From assembly GCA_041399085.1 (NCBI GenBank), contig JAWKTM010000009.1:124001-188000 (forward strand): DNA of 64,000 bases, written 5' to 3'. A program made the position numbers and the translations under genes. Positions 56,172-64,000 of this stretch are shown here, in pieces; the stretch's first letter is position 1, and the number at the start of each line of letters is the position of its first letter. A model generated the notes under the pieces. The model was not told where the DNA came from. It was given only the letters and a program-made list of their open reading frames with translations, and ran no database searches. Origin of the DNA: JAWKTM01 sp041399085. GTDB lineage: Bacteria; Planctomycetota; Planctomycetia; Pirellulales; Pirellulaceae.

Positions 56172-57332
56172 TTACTGCCCGATCACCCGAAACAACCACA
56201 CGCCCAATCCAGGCAACGCCACAAACATCACGCCGATATAAGCCGCCACCCACAATCGGTTCGTGACCGCCAAGTCAGCCAAGTAATACGACAGGGCGAT
56301 CGGTATTTTTCGCATCGGCTTGATCGGAAAAAAGATCAGCGTGCCGAACAAATTGAACATTAAGTGGACCAAAGCGATCGTCATTCCCGCTCGGCCCGAG
56401 ACCGACGCCGCCAACAATGCCGTGACCGTCGTGCCGATATTCGCCCCCAGCATGATCGGAAAGCCAGCTTCGACTCGCAACAAACCGGCCCCAAACATCG
56501 GCACTAACAACGACGTGGTGATGCTGGACGATTGGACGCTGACCGTAATCAAAATGCCGATCACCAATCCCAACAGGCCGCTCCGATCCAGCACGGCGTT
56601 CAGCCATTCTTCGATCCGATTGGCCATCAACTGCTTCATGTTTTTCGTGATCCACAACAACGTGAACACGATCATGACCAGCGCCAGCAACAACGACGCC
56701 AGGGCGAGCCAACCGCCTTCGAGGCCGAGTCCCTCGAGTCCGCTTTCAATGCGATGCGACAGGAACTTAACGGCCGACTTCACCGGGCTGTTGAACGAGC
56801 CCCCAACGCCGGCCGGAATCATGTCGCTCAACCGCATCGCGATCCGTTCGAGTACGCCGGTCGCCAACTCCACCGGAAACAGAATCAAGACCGTCAGCAG
56901 ATTGAAAAAGTCATGAACCGTCGCCCCGGCGAAGGCCATGCGAAATTCGCTTTTCCGAGTGACGTGGCCCAGCGATACGATCGTGTTGGTGATCGTCGTG
57001 CCAATGTTCGCGCCCATCACCATCGGCACCGCGACACTCAACGGCAATGCACCTTGCCCGACCAAGGCCACGATCGTGCTGGTCGTGACCGACGAACTTT
57101 GCACGATCACCGTCGCCAACACGCCCGCCGCCAGTCCGGCAAACGGGTTGCTCAACCCGGCCACCAAGCTGTTGGCCGATTCCTTACCGACGCTTTTGAA
57201 CGAGCCGCCCATCAGCTCGATCGCCACCAAAAAGCAGTACAGCAGCACGAAAATCAGCAGCAGCCGAGCTAGCATCACCAGCCATTGGGGCGCTCGGCCG
57301 GCACGCGACGCTGTTTCGCTGGAGGCATCCAT
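56172..57332 (-). CDS. Na+/phosphate cotransporter (NptA/PF02690 type)
   Basis: 386 residues from the ATG at 57332; the frame is open upstream without family-like sequence. It has two inverted repeats with the QSSS signature (VIVQSSSVTTSTIVALVG and VSVQSSSITTSLLVPMFG) and many transmembrane segments. Such proteins bring phosphate in with sodium. The PhoU-like gene downstream supports the role. Confidence 0.92.
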   Translation of the reverse strand: MDASSETASRAGRAPQWLVMLARLLLIFVLLYCFLVAIELMGGSFKSVGKESANSLVAGLSNPFAGLAAGVLATVIVQSSSVTTSTIVALVGQGALPLSVAVPMVMGANIGTTITNTIVSLGHVTRKSEFRMAFAGATVHDFFNLLTVLILFPVELATGVLERIAMRLSDMIPAGVGGSFNSPVKSAVKFLSHRIESGLEGLGLEGGWLALASLLLALVMIVFTLLWITKNMKQLMANRIEEWLNAVLDRSGLLGLVIGILITVSVQSSSITTSLLVPMFGAGLLRVEAGFPIMLGANIGTTVTALLAASVSGRAGMTIALVHLMFNLFGTLIFFPIKPMRKIPIALSYYLADLAVTNRLWVAAYIGVMFVALPGLGVWLFRVIGQ

Positions 57333-57537
57333 GAGCACACCAGGTCCGCCCGAACGATTCGCCGTGGCGGAGGAAATTGTGAAGTTCTGTTGAAGAAACG
57401 GTGAAGCAGACCGTCTTGCCGACCCGTTGTCAATGGGCCGCGCACCCCACGAAATCCAGCCTCGCCATTCCTCCCCGACTAGCACGCATCTCGCATCCGT
57501 CCCATTCACCGCTCCCCAAAAATCTTACCCAGACTTC

Positions 57538-57565
57538 TTGAACTGCAAGCTACGCTTGCTATGCT
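57538..57565 (+). promoter_or_regulatory. Candidate promoter of the TIGR03000 gene with palindrome in the spacer
   Basis: TTGAAC (57538-57543), 16 bases, TATGCT (57560-57565). A palindrome GCAAGC-TAC-GCTTGC lies inside the spacer and could bind a regulator. Confidence 0.55.
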
Positions 57566-57582
57566 GAGGAGGGTTTACGTTT

Positions 57583-57618
57583 AACGGAAACTCCGCTGTT
57601 TCAGAAGATTCCGTTTTT
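57583..57618 (+). promoter_or_regulatory. Leader hairpin followed by T-tract
   Basis: AACGGAA (57583-57589) pairs with TTCCGTT (57609-57615), directly followed by TTTCT. It lies between the promoter candidate and the start codon, so it may work as an attenuator; inference. Confidence 0.35.
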
Positions 57619-57639
57619 CTCGTCTAAGGAAGAACACTG

Positions 57640-58653
57640 ATGCGTCTGGGAAGTTGTCGAAATTTATTGGCTGGATTGGTGGTGGCCGGGTTTGCACTGA
57701 CCTTCGCCCATGAAGCTCAAGCCGGCTGGTGGCATCGCGCCGCAGCCTACTGTGGGTCGTCGGGCGGCAGCTACGGAAGTTATGGCAGCTACGGGTCAAG
57801 CGGCTCGTGGGGCAGTTCCGGTGGCTGGGGAAGCTGCGGCAGCAGCGGTCATGTGCGTCACCATTGGCACCGTCCGCGTCACTATTGGTACTCAAATTCC
57901 AGCGGCTCATGCGGTAGCTCCGGCGGTTATAGCAGCTACAGCTCGTATGGAAGCTGCGGCTATTACAGCAGCTACAGCTCGTACAGCAGTTGGGGTTCGA
58001 GCGGCGGCAGCAGCGGCGGCTCGGTCTACTACAGCTCGCCCGCCGTCGAAGCTCCGATGTACGAACCGTCCTACTCGTCGCCGGCTCCGGCCAGCGAACC
58101 GCCCGCATTGCCATCTCCGGCTGGCACCCAAACCAGCACGACGGGCGATGCCACGCTGACCGTCAATGTTCCCTCGGCGGCCAAGATCTATGTGAACGGT
58201 CGTCCGACCACCAGCGAAGGCGATTTCCGTCGCTATGTTTCTCGCGGCCTGTCGACCGGCTACGACTACACCTATGAAGTTCGTGCCGAGGTTGAACGCG
58301 ACGGCAAGAAGCTCGAAGAGACGAAGGTCGTGACCCTCCGCGGCGGCCAAGCGCTGCATCTGGACTTCGCCTTGACCAGCGAATCGGCCCCCGTCACCAG
58401 CTTGACGGTCAACGTGCCGGAAGACGCGAAGCTGTACCTGTCTGGCGTGGAAACGTCCGTCACCGGCAGCGTTCGCACCTTCACGACCAGCAAGTTGGCC
58501 GCCGGTACCGTTTGGTCCGACTATGTGGTCAAGGTGGAAGTGAATCGCGATGGCCGCACGATCGTGGACGAGAAGTCAATCAGCCTCACCGCTGGCGACA
58601 CCAAGGAACTGACGTTCACGCTGGACGCCGTGCAAGTGGCCGACGCCCGCTAA
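57640..58653 (+). CDS. Secreted Ser/Gly/Tyr-rich protein with two TIGR03000 domains
   Basis: 337 residues with AAGGA before the ATG. Signal peptide (AGLVVAGFALTFAHEAQA). Residues about 38-130 are low-complexity repeats of Ser, Gly and Tyr with a His-rich patch (HVRHHWHRPRHYWY). Then two copies of the domain known as TIGR03000, about 170-246 (ATLTVNVPSAAKIYVNGRPT) and about 252-330 (SLTVNVPEDAKLYLSGVETS). The domain is found mainly in planctomycetes, function unknown. A terminator follows, so it is a one-gene unit. Confidence 0.9.
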   Translation: MRLGSCRNLLAGLVVAGFALTFAHEAQAGWWHRAAAYCGSSGGSYGSYGSYGSSGSWGSSGGWGSCGSSGHVRHHWHRPRHYWYSNSSGSCGSSGGYSSYSSYGSCGYYSSYSSYSSWGSSGGSSGGSVYYSSPAVEAPMYEPSYSSPAPASEPPALPSPAGTQTSTTGDATLTVNVPSAAKIYVNGRPTTSEGDFRRYVSRGLSTGYDYTYEVRAEVERDGKKLEETKVVTLRGGQALHLDFALTSESAPVTSLTVNVPEDAKLYLSGVETSVTGSVRTFTTSKLAAGTVWSDYVVKVEVNRDGRTIVDEKSISLTAGDTKELTFTLDAVQVADAR

Positions 58654-58681
58654 CATCGTCACAACACGTATGAAAAACACG

Positions 58682-58718
58682 ACCCTCGCACGGCAAACAA
58701 GCGGTGCGAGGGTTTTTC
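58682..58718 (+). terminator. Rho-independent terminator of the TIGR03000 gene
   Basis: 10-bp stem ACCCTCGCAC (58682-58691) with GTGCGAGGGT (58704-58713), followed directly by TTTT. Confidence 0.92.
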
Positions 58719-58881
58719 ATTTGGTGGGATCTCACAACTTCCCGCCGAATTCTTTTCCGTCATTTGCCTAACCCGGCCGATACCATTCTGCAAACGCTCG
58801 CGAATATAGACACGGAAGAACGTCACACCGTTCTCCGCAATTCGTTGCCAGGCCCTCATTACCCGCCCCCCGGCTGTTTCT

Positions 58882-59646
58882 ATGGCAACCACCATTGACG
58901 AACCCAAAACTTCACCCATTTCCACGGCCAAGTCGCCTAAGCGTGGCGTGAAGCTATTTGTTAGTCTCCTACTCGCCATTCATCTGCTCGCCGTCTTTGT
59001 TCCACCCTATCGGTTCGCCACGCGCGGCCCTCGTGGAACGGCGCCCACGGCCGAAGGCATGTTCGGCCTGCTGAAGCCGTATATCGACTTCACCTATCTG
59101 GATCACGGCTACTTCTTCTTCGCACCGAATCCCGGCGCGAGCCATCTCATGGAAGTCACCGTTACGCCCGACAATTCGGACGGCGATGCGAAACCAATCA
59201 CCCGACGATACCCCAATCGCGATCAAGACTGGCCGCGGCTGTTATATCATCGCCATTTCATGCTTTCCGAGTGGCTAAACTCCGGCTTCGCCCCGTCCAC
59301 GCCACCAGCCGATATCTTGCAGTCGCCCGAAGAATTGGAACAGTGGCAACGGCAACGCGAGGTCTACGCGCTGATTCGCAACTCCTACGAACGTCATCTG
59401 AGACACACATACCAAAGCGAACAGATCCAACTAGATCGCATCGAGCACCGGCCCCCGGAATTGCCCGAGTTCCGCGACCTGGGTTGGCGACTCGACGACG
59501 AGCGGCTGTACTCCGTCATGCCAGAAGATCGGATTCCCGACGAACCCGCGCTGCAAGGCGGTCGGCAACCGCTTCCGGAAATACGCATTCCGCTCGCGCC
59601 GCCAACCGATTCCCGGCAACCGCTGGTCGAGGAGATTCAACCATGA
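58882..59646 (+). CDS. Membrane-anchored protein, partner of the HTTM gene
   Basis: 254 residues with one N-terminal transmembrane helix (LFVSLLLAIHLLAVFVPPY). Its soluble part includes YLDHGYFFFAPNPGASHLME. The gene overlaps the next start codon in the ATGA arrangement, showing translational coupling with the HTTM protein. Family not named by me. Confidence 0.8.
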   Translation: MATTIDEPKTSPISTAKSPKRGVKLFVSLLLAIHLLAVFVPPYRFATRGPRGTAPTAEGMFGLLKPYIDFTYLDHGYFFFAPNPGASHLMEVTVTPDNSDGDAKPITRRYPNRDQDWPRLLYHRHFMLSEWLNSGFAPSTPPADILQSPEELEQWQRQREVYALIRNSYERHLRHTYQSEQIQLDRIEHRPPELPEFRDLGWRLDDERLYSVMPEDRIPDEPALQGGRQPLPEIRIPLAPPTDSRQPLVEEIQP

Positions 59647-60938
59647 GCAGCGCCGACACTCCCGCAAGTCGCCCATTAACACAGTGGACTCAATCCGCCA
59701 TCGCCGGTTGGGATCGATTTTGGTTCACACCTGCCGCTCCACACACTTTGTCTTTGATTCGCATACTCGCGGGTGGAATGCTGCTCTACACCCACTTGGT
59801 GTGGGCGCTGGACCTCATGAACTTCCTGGGCCCCAATGCCTGGATTACGGCCGATGTCTCGCGCGAGCTGCACAGCGATTCTTATGCCTGGAGCTATTTG
59901 TGGTATGTCGAGTCACCGGCGGTGATCTGGACGCTGCACGTCTTGGCGCTCGCCGTCTTCGCCCTATTCACGGCCGGTTGCGCCACGCGGATTACCAGCG
60001 TCCTCGCGTTCCTGATCACCGTCTCTTACAGCCATCGGTTGATCGGCGCCCAATCCGGGCTGGACCAAGTCAACGCGATGCGGGCAATGTACTTGATGAT
60101 CGGCGCCAGCGGCGCCGCCTATTCTGTCGACAGTTGGCTCGCCAAGCGACATAACCACTGGCTGTTGCCGAAAGAGCAACCGGCCGTATCAACGAACCTT
60201 GCGATCCGCCTGATCCAGCTTCACATGTGTGTAATCTACCTGTTTGGGGGCATCGGCAAGCTGCGCGGAGACATGTGGTGGGACGGTTCCGCGCTCTGGT
60301 ACTCGGCGGCCAACTTGGAATACCAATCGCTGAACATCACGTGGCTAGGCCGTTCTCCCATACTGGTCGCCACGCTATCGCACGTCACCATGTTCTGGGA
60401 GACGTTTTACTGTGCCACGATTTGGCCCCGCTGGACAAGACCGATCACGCTTGCCCTAGCCTTTGCGGTTCACGGCGGCATCGCCCTATCTCTAGGCATG
60501 ATCACATTCGGGTTAATGATGATCTTCGGCAATCTCGCGTTCGTGTCGCCCGAGTTTACTCGACGAATGGTCAGTCGCATCACCCGCCAAGCCCAAACAG
60601 TCCTACGCTCTCTCCCATCATCGACTTCCGCGAAACTCCCCCGTCCCGCAAACGCCGACCACGGTAGGCACGTCAACCTGAAATCGGCATCACACACCGA
60701 CGGTACAGGAACAGTTGTGTGCCAGTCACTCTACAAACCATCCTGCTTCACAATCTCCAACGTCTTCATGACGTTCGCATGGTACGCGCATCTGAAAGAA
60801 CTGAACACTAAACCTTGGCATTGTCGCCGTCATTGCGTTGGGGCGTGGCCCTATCTGAATACATCTTCCAAGTTCCAGCCAATCGCATCGGCAGCACAGC
60901 ACTCGAACTGGGACAACTCAAGATTCTACAAGAGGTGA
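59643..60938 (+). CDS. HTTM (gamma-carboxylase-like) membrane protein, 3' end probably extended by read-through
   Basis: The ATG overlaps the previous stop. About the first 340 residues are multi-pass membrane sequence of the HTTM type (LSLIRILAGGMLLYTHLVWA, SYSHRLIGAQSGLDQVNAMR, YLFGGIGKLRGDMWWDGSAL), related to vitamin K-dependent gamma-carboxylases. The last 70 or so codons of the 431-codon frame (from about 60719) run into the DUF486 relic in one of its frames, so the natural C-terminus was probably earlier. Confidence 0.8.
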   Translation: MSSADTPASRPLTQWTQSAIAGWDRFWFTPAAPHTLSLIRILAGGMLLYTHLVWALDLMNFLGPNAWITADVSRELHSDSYAWSYLWYVESPAVIWTLHVLALAVFALFTAGCATRITSVLAFLITVSYSHRLIGAQSGLDQVNAMRAMYLMIGASGAAYSVDSWLAKRHNHWLLPKEQPAVSTNLAIRLIQLHMCVIYLFGGIGKLRGDMWWDGSALWYSAANLEYQSLNITWLGRSPILVATLSHVTMFWETFYCATIWPRWTRPITLALAFAVHGGIALSLGMITFGLMMIFGNLAFVSPEFTRRMVSRITRQAQTVLRSLPSSTSAKLPRPANADHGRHVNLKSASHTDGTGTVVCQSLYKPSCFTISNVFMTFAWYAHLKELNTKPWHCRRHCVGAWPYLNTSSKFQPIASAAQHSNWDNSRFYKR

Positions 60939-61033
60939 TCACACTCACCGTTTTCGTCCCGTTCGCCGTCTTCTACATGCACCAGCCGCTTTCGCTGCGA
61001 CTGAATTATCTATGGGCCGCAAGGCGCATCTAG
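60719..61033 (+). pseudogene. DUF486 small membrane protein relic (three frameshifts)
   Basis: The family sense is spread over three frames: VTLQTILL from the GTG at 60719, then TISNVFMTFAWYAHLKELNT (shift near 60750), then VAVIA (shift near 60822), then GVALSEYIFQVPANRIGSTA and LGQLKILQEVITLTVFVPFA (shift near 60838). Together they match DUF486, a drug/metabolite-transporter-like protein of about 110 residues. The number of breaks argues for a dead gene. Confidence 0.75.
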
Positions 61034-61384
61034 TGCCGCAGTGATACTTTGTTTTTAAGAAATAGCGGCCGCAACAGCCTGATTACACGCACTTGTCTGA
61101 AATGGCAAGTGCGTTCGGGCATTGCTTGATACGAATGGGGACCGGGCCCCACAAAGACCGCCCCGCGAGACTTGACCAACCGGATTCTTGACTGCTTTTA
61201 GAAACAGCCATTCGCAATAGCCCATTCCCCATTTTGCGGGCGGTTGGATATCGAACCTGCTGCGACCGCGAGTTTGGTTGGCTCTGCATGCGATTGCTTC
61301 GAGCATAGTCAACGAACAGCCGCTCCCTGAGACGAACGATTCGCAGGTGATCGACGCTTGGTTTGCCCGACCCTGGTTGGCGAA
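61034..61384. other. 351-base region before the Hint relic
   Basis: No intact gene. The last 80 bases may be more of the decayed toxin gene (a frame with VIDAWFARPW), but this is weak. A short inverted repeat (CACTTG...CAAGTG) sits around 61089-61111. Confidence 0.4.
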
Positions 61385-62168
61385 GTGATCCTGCTCGATC
61401 TCGTGGAATTGGGGGCCGAAGGTCCGGCGACCGTAACGGCGATCGAATCGTGCCCGCCGATCGAAACACGCGGACCGATGGCCGGCGGATGATTACCGGC
61501 ACTTTCCGTCATTCGGCGGGCAATATCCGGTTGGACATCGCGGGCGAACCCGATTCGATCGGCGTCACGGACAACCATCCATTCTGGCGAAGACTGGCAA
61601 ACGTTCGTCCCCGCCGGCGAACTCCGACCCCAAGAACACCTCCGCCGCGCCGGGACGGCACGCTAACGCAACTCACGCTAATCACGCCTCACCGCGGCCC
61701 GCCGGTCGAGGCTTAACCTGGAAGTCGACGCGGAACATGTCTACCACGTCGGAACCGGCGGGTTGCTTGTCCACAGCAACTATGGTATCGACAAGCGACT
61801 ACCAGATGTTACCGAGACTGGAAAGCGTGTGCTTTCTCAGTGAGCTAGTGAGTCGCCAAAAGCCGAAGATCTGTCACATCGCGTCAGCCAAATCACGATA
61901 TACAGCCCAGCTACGCGCGATTTTCGATCGTGCTGGTTTTGGTTTGGATTCCGCCTTCAATAGAGTGAAGATTCCTGGGCACGTGGGACCGCACGGCGGA
62001 TCGTATAATAGATACATCCTTGGTCGGCTCCGGGATGCGGTGGATGGTCACAGTGGCAGCATGTACCGTACGGCGCTTGTTGATGAGTTACTGCAATTGC
62101 GGTACGAGCTTAGGCACACCGATCTCGGCGACTTATTGCGCGCCGCCGCCTCGGGCATAGACCGATAG
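61385..62168 (+). pseudogene. Polymorphic-toxin relic: Hint domain plus AHH-like nuclease tip
   Basis: Hint-domain sense is scattered over alternating frames: VILLDLVELGAEGPATVTAI (61385 on), ITGTFRHSAGNIRLDIAGEP and GVTDNHPFW (to about 61585), DWQTFVPAGELRPQEHLRR (to about 61662), RDGTLTQLTLITP (to 61714), then NLEVDAEHVYHVGTGGLLVH ending in a stop at 61841. The next frame has ICHIASAKSRYTAQL, AIFDRAGFGLDSAFNRV and GPHGGSYNRYILGRL, which resemble an AHH-type HNH/EndoVII nuclease. At least five frame changes in under 800 bases show decay. Hint domains in polymorphic toxins release the C-terminal toxin. The N-terminal delivery part is missing. Confidence 0.75.
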
Positions 62169-62185
62169 GCACAAGTGAGCTAGCC

Positions 62186-62728
62186 ATGCACTTCTTTGAA
62201 GTTTATCTTCATCCTGACGATTTTGAGGCGTGGTGCGTCGACGTACCACATGACCATGGTGAAATCAACTGGAAGTACAAGCGTTGCCAGAAAGCAACCG
62301 ATGTAGCTTCGGTGAAGCTTTTCGTCTACGAAAAAGGAGTAGGCCGTGACTATCAAGAGACGCCGCTCGGCGTACCGGTCTTTTCAGTCCGGCTAAGGCA
62401 AATTGTTGAGCGAATAGCACCCGACGAGGTGCAGTTCATTCCCGTGGAAATTGAGGCACAGGAGTCGTACTTCATCGCAAATGTACTTTCGTCGGTCGAA
62501 TGCCTTGACTTTGAAGAGTCGCTACTTGACTTCAAGGAGGATGCTGCCGGAAAACCAATAAGAGTCAAGGGCGCCGTACGTTTGCGAGTATTACCGGAGA
62601 ATGCGGCGGGCCATCATATCTTTCGCATCAAAGAATGGCCGATACCATTAATAATTAGCCAGGAACTGGCCACTGCGATGAAGACCGAGCACATGACAGG
62701 CTTTGCCTTATCGCCGGTATCACCGTAG
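62186..62728 (+). CDS. Imm11/DUF1629-like immunity protein
   Basis: 180 residues, apparently intact. The part NVLSSVECLDFEESLLDFKE and HHIFRIKEWPIPLIISQELA with the end MTGFALSPV fits the DUF1629 (PF07791, MXAN_0049-type immunity) family. It starts 17 bases after the toxin relic, the usual place for an immunity gene, and probably protected against that nuclease. It may persist as an orphan. The start has only a weak ribosome-binding site. Confidence 0.65.
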   Translation: MHFFEVYLHPDDFEAWCVDVPHDHGEINWKYKRCQKATDVASVKLFVYEKGVGRDYQETPLGVPVFSVRLRQIVERIAPDEVQFIPVEIEAQESYFIANVLSSVECLDFEESLLDFKEDAAGKPIRVKGAVRLRVLPENAAGHHIFRIKEWPIPLIISQELATAMKTEHMTGFALSPVSP

Positions 62729-62992
62729 TCGTGGCGACGGACAATGACGTGTGTGGCCCGTCGTTCGTCTGCTCGTTTCCGCGATTTGCCAATTGACGTG
62801 CCTGACGTGTGATTCAGACGCAAGAGTATGACGGACCGACATTCCGCGAGTCAAGAAAGGGGAAACACAAGACGAACTAGGTTGGCAAGAGCCTTAGGTC
62901 ATGGCCACGGTATCCGACGGAGAATGGCGGCGGTAGAATCTGGGCGTGTTTCAAGTCCTGAGTTTTAGTTTTGCTTGAAGCGAGGTGCGCGT

Positions 62993-63388
62993 ATGGGTGC
63001 GTGGGGTTGTTCGGTATTTGAAAACGATGACGCCTTGGACTGGGTTTACGAGTTGGAGGGCCGGTCGGATGACGAGCTACTTCGAGCGGCTTTTTCCACC
63101 GTGATTGATGAGGAAGAGTACCTCGAAGCGCCGCAATCCGCGGAAGCCTTGGCGGCGGCCGAAGTCGTCGCGGCGATGTGCGGTAAGCCTGTTGCGCAAC
63201 TGCCGGACGAAGCGAGGGAGTACGTCTCGCGAGTTGAATTCGCGGTGGACGATTCCTTGAAGCAGCAAGCACGCGCGGCGGTCGAGAAAGTGGCCAATGA
63301 CTCGGAGCTTCGCGAACTTTGGGAGGACAGTGAGCACTTGGACCAGTGGACGGAAACCATCGAGGATTTGATCCGTCGGTTGACATAG
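62993..63388 (+). CDS. DUF4259 domain protein
   Basis: 131 residues from the ATG at 62993 (GAGG upstream). The start MGAWGCSVFENDDALDWVYE is the DUF4259 (PF14078) pattern. The rest is acidic and helical. Such genes often occur in toxin-immunity neighbourhoods, and an immunity-related role is possible here, but function is not known. Confidence 0.8.
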   Translation: MGAWGCSVFENDDALDWVYELEGRSDDELLRAAFSTVIDEEEYLEAPQSAEALAAAEVVAAMCGKPVAQLPDEAREYVSRVEFAVDDSLKQQARAAVEKVANDSELRELWEDSEHLDQWTETIEDLIRRLT

Positions 63389-63583
63389 GCCGACTGTCGG
63401 CGAATGGGGCGAATTCTGTGGACTGGCCAGCGTTCACTCAACCGGTCAATAACGATTTGCATGGCCCCAAGAGCACTGTGGCCCTGGAAGCCACGCCTTT
63501 CGCGAAGTGATCATCTCCGCAACTGTATCAAGCCATCCGCGAGGCAAAGCTCAACGCGCTCGCTTTCAAGCGTAGGAGTATCA

Positions 63584-63897
63584 ATGGACTTATCGCACTA
63601 TGATCGTATTGTTCTTTGTGCCATTTTGGGGCCCGAACGACTGCCGACGGGTAAGGTTCGCCATTTCATTCTGGGGCGCGGAGGCCGAAACGCTCGTGAA
63701 CTGCGGATCATCCAGCTCGATGGCGAACTGGGGTTTTACCATTCGCTTCAACGTCAGTGGAGTCGAAATTACTGGACACCTATCACGACACGGTTGAAAT
63801 GGCGATGGAACAAGCGGAATTCGAGTTTGCTGATGCCTGGGGACTGGAAGCTGCCCTAGTTTTTGTTAAACCTATTTCCATACAGCGAAAGAATTGA
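63584..63897 (+). pseudogene. Small acidic protein gene with two frameshifts
   Basis: TAGGAG precedes the ATG at 63584. Frame one gives MDLSHYDRIVLCAILGPERL and ELRIIQLDGELGFY; the sense then passes to IRFNVSGVEIT (shift near 63735) and to DTYHDTVEMAMEQAEFEFAD (shift near 63773), ending at the TGA at 63895. Two single-base changes explain it. Family not recognised; possibly another immunity-like gene. Confidence 0.5.
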
Positions 63898-64000
63898 ATC
63901 CTTATCCGTCTCGCGCCCCGCCGTGGGCGTTCGTTTAAGAAAAACTTACGACCGGCGGGGCCTTAGGCGGGCGGCGAATGAGAATATACCGAAATACGAG

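Overview
The window looks like a piece of a planctomycete chromosome, most likely from the Pirellulales. The evidence is a TIGR03000-type protein, a csrA gene, many secreted or lipoprotein genes of planctomycete style (DUF11, CARDB-like, PDZ, HTTM), an acidic N-terminal extension on NusG, a sigma factor with extra helix-turn-helix modules, and GC-rich intergenic repeats. There is no plasmid or phage backbone and no complete insertion sequence. All assignments come from reading the sequence; no database search was run.

Layout. 1-3.4 kb: the 3' part of an acyltransferase, convergent with an egtB-egtD (ergothioneine-type) pair. 3.8-18.4 kb, all on the minus strand: the core information-processing block. 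In transcription order it is tRNA-Thr(TGT), tRNA-Tyr(GTA), tRNA-Gly(TCC), tRNA-Thr(GGT), tuf, tRNA-Trp(CCA), secE, nusG, rplK, rplA, rplJ, rplL, rpoB, rpoC, terminator. The first five have the same order as thrU-tyrU-glyT-thrT-tufB of E. coli. A good promoter candidate lies just upstream of the first tRNA. 18.5-20.1 kb: an unusual sigma-70 family factor. 20.8-25.7 kb: a secreted protein, csrA, then a recO - BamD-like - LptE-like operon.

25.8-31.6 kb: two large secreted alpha/beta-hydrolase genes, each interrupted by one single-base frameshift, flanking an A-type Fe-S carrier gene and a 21-bp tandem repeat. 31.8-37.1 kb: small membrane and secreted proteins, including an SPW/VKOR-like membrane protein and a double-PDZ protein. 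37.7-39.2 kb: dnaA, followed by about 700 bp of GC-rich repeats. 40-53.3 kb: a transglutaminase-like lipoprotein, a TIM-barrel amidohydrolase, a broken hemerythrin gene, an acidic hypothetical protein, and an apparent operon of two paralogous secreted proteins with a DUF11 lipoprotein. 53.4-58.7 kb: a second 21-bp repeat array, an exported Pcm fused to a carbohydrate-binding-like domain, a Na/Pi cotransporter with a PhoU-like protein, and a Ser/Gly/Tyr-rich TIGR03000 protein.

58.9-64 kb: an HTTM membrane-protein pair, then a strip of decayed genes: a DUF486 relic with three frameshifts, a Hint domain plus AHH-like nuclease relic with at least five frame changes, an apparently intact Imm11/DUF1629-like immunity gene, a DUF4259 gene and a broken small gene.

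The frame breaks fall only in accessory genes. The 14 kb of ribosomal, RNA polymerase and translation genes reads cleanly, so real gene decay is more likely than uniformly poor sequence, although the two single-base breaks in the hydrolases could be sequencing errors. The most interesting items are the toxin-immunity remnant at the right end, the HTH-rich sigma factor, the mirrored active/inactive domains of the two hydrolases, the exported Pcm fusion, and the dispersed repeat family.
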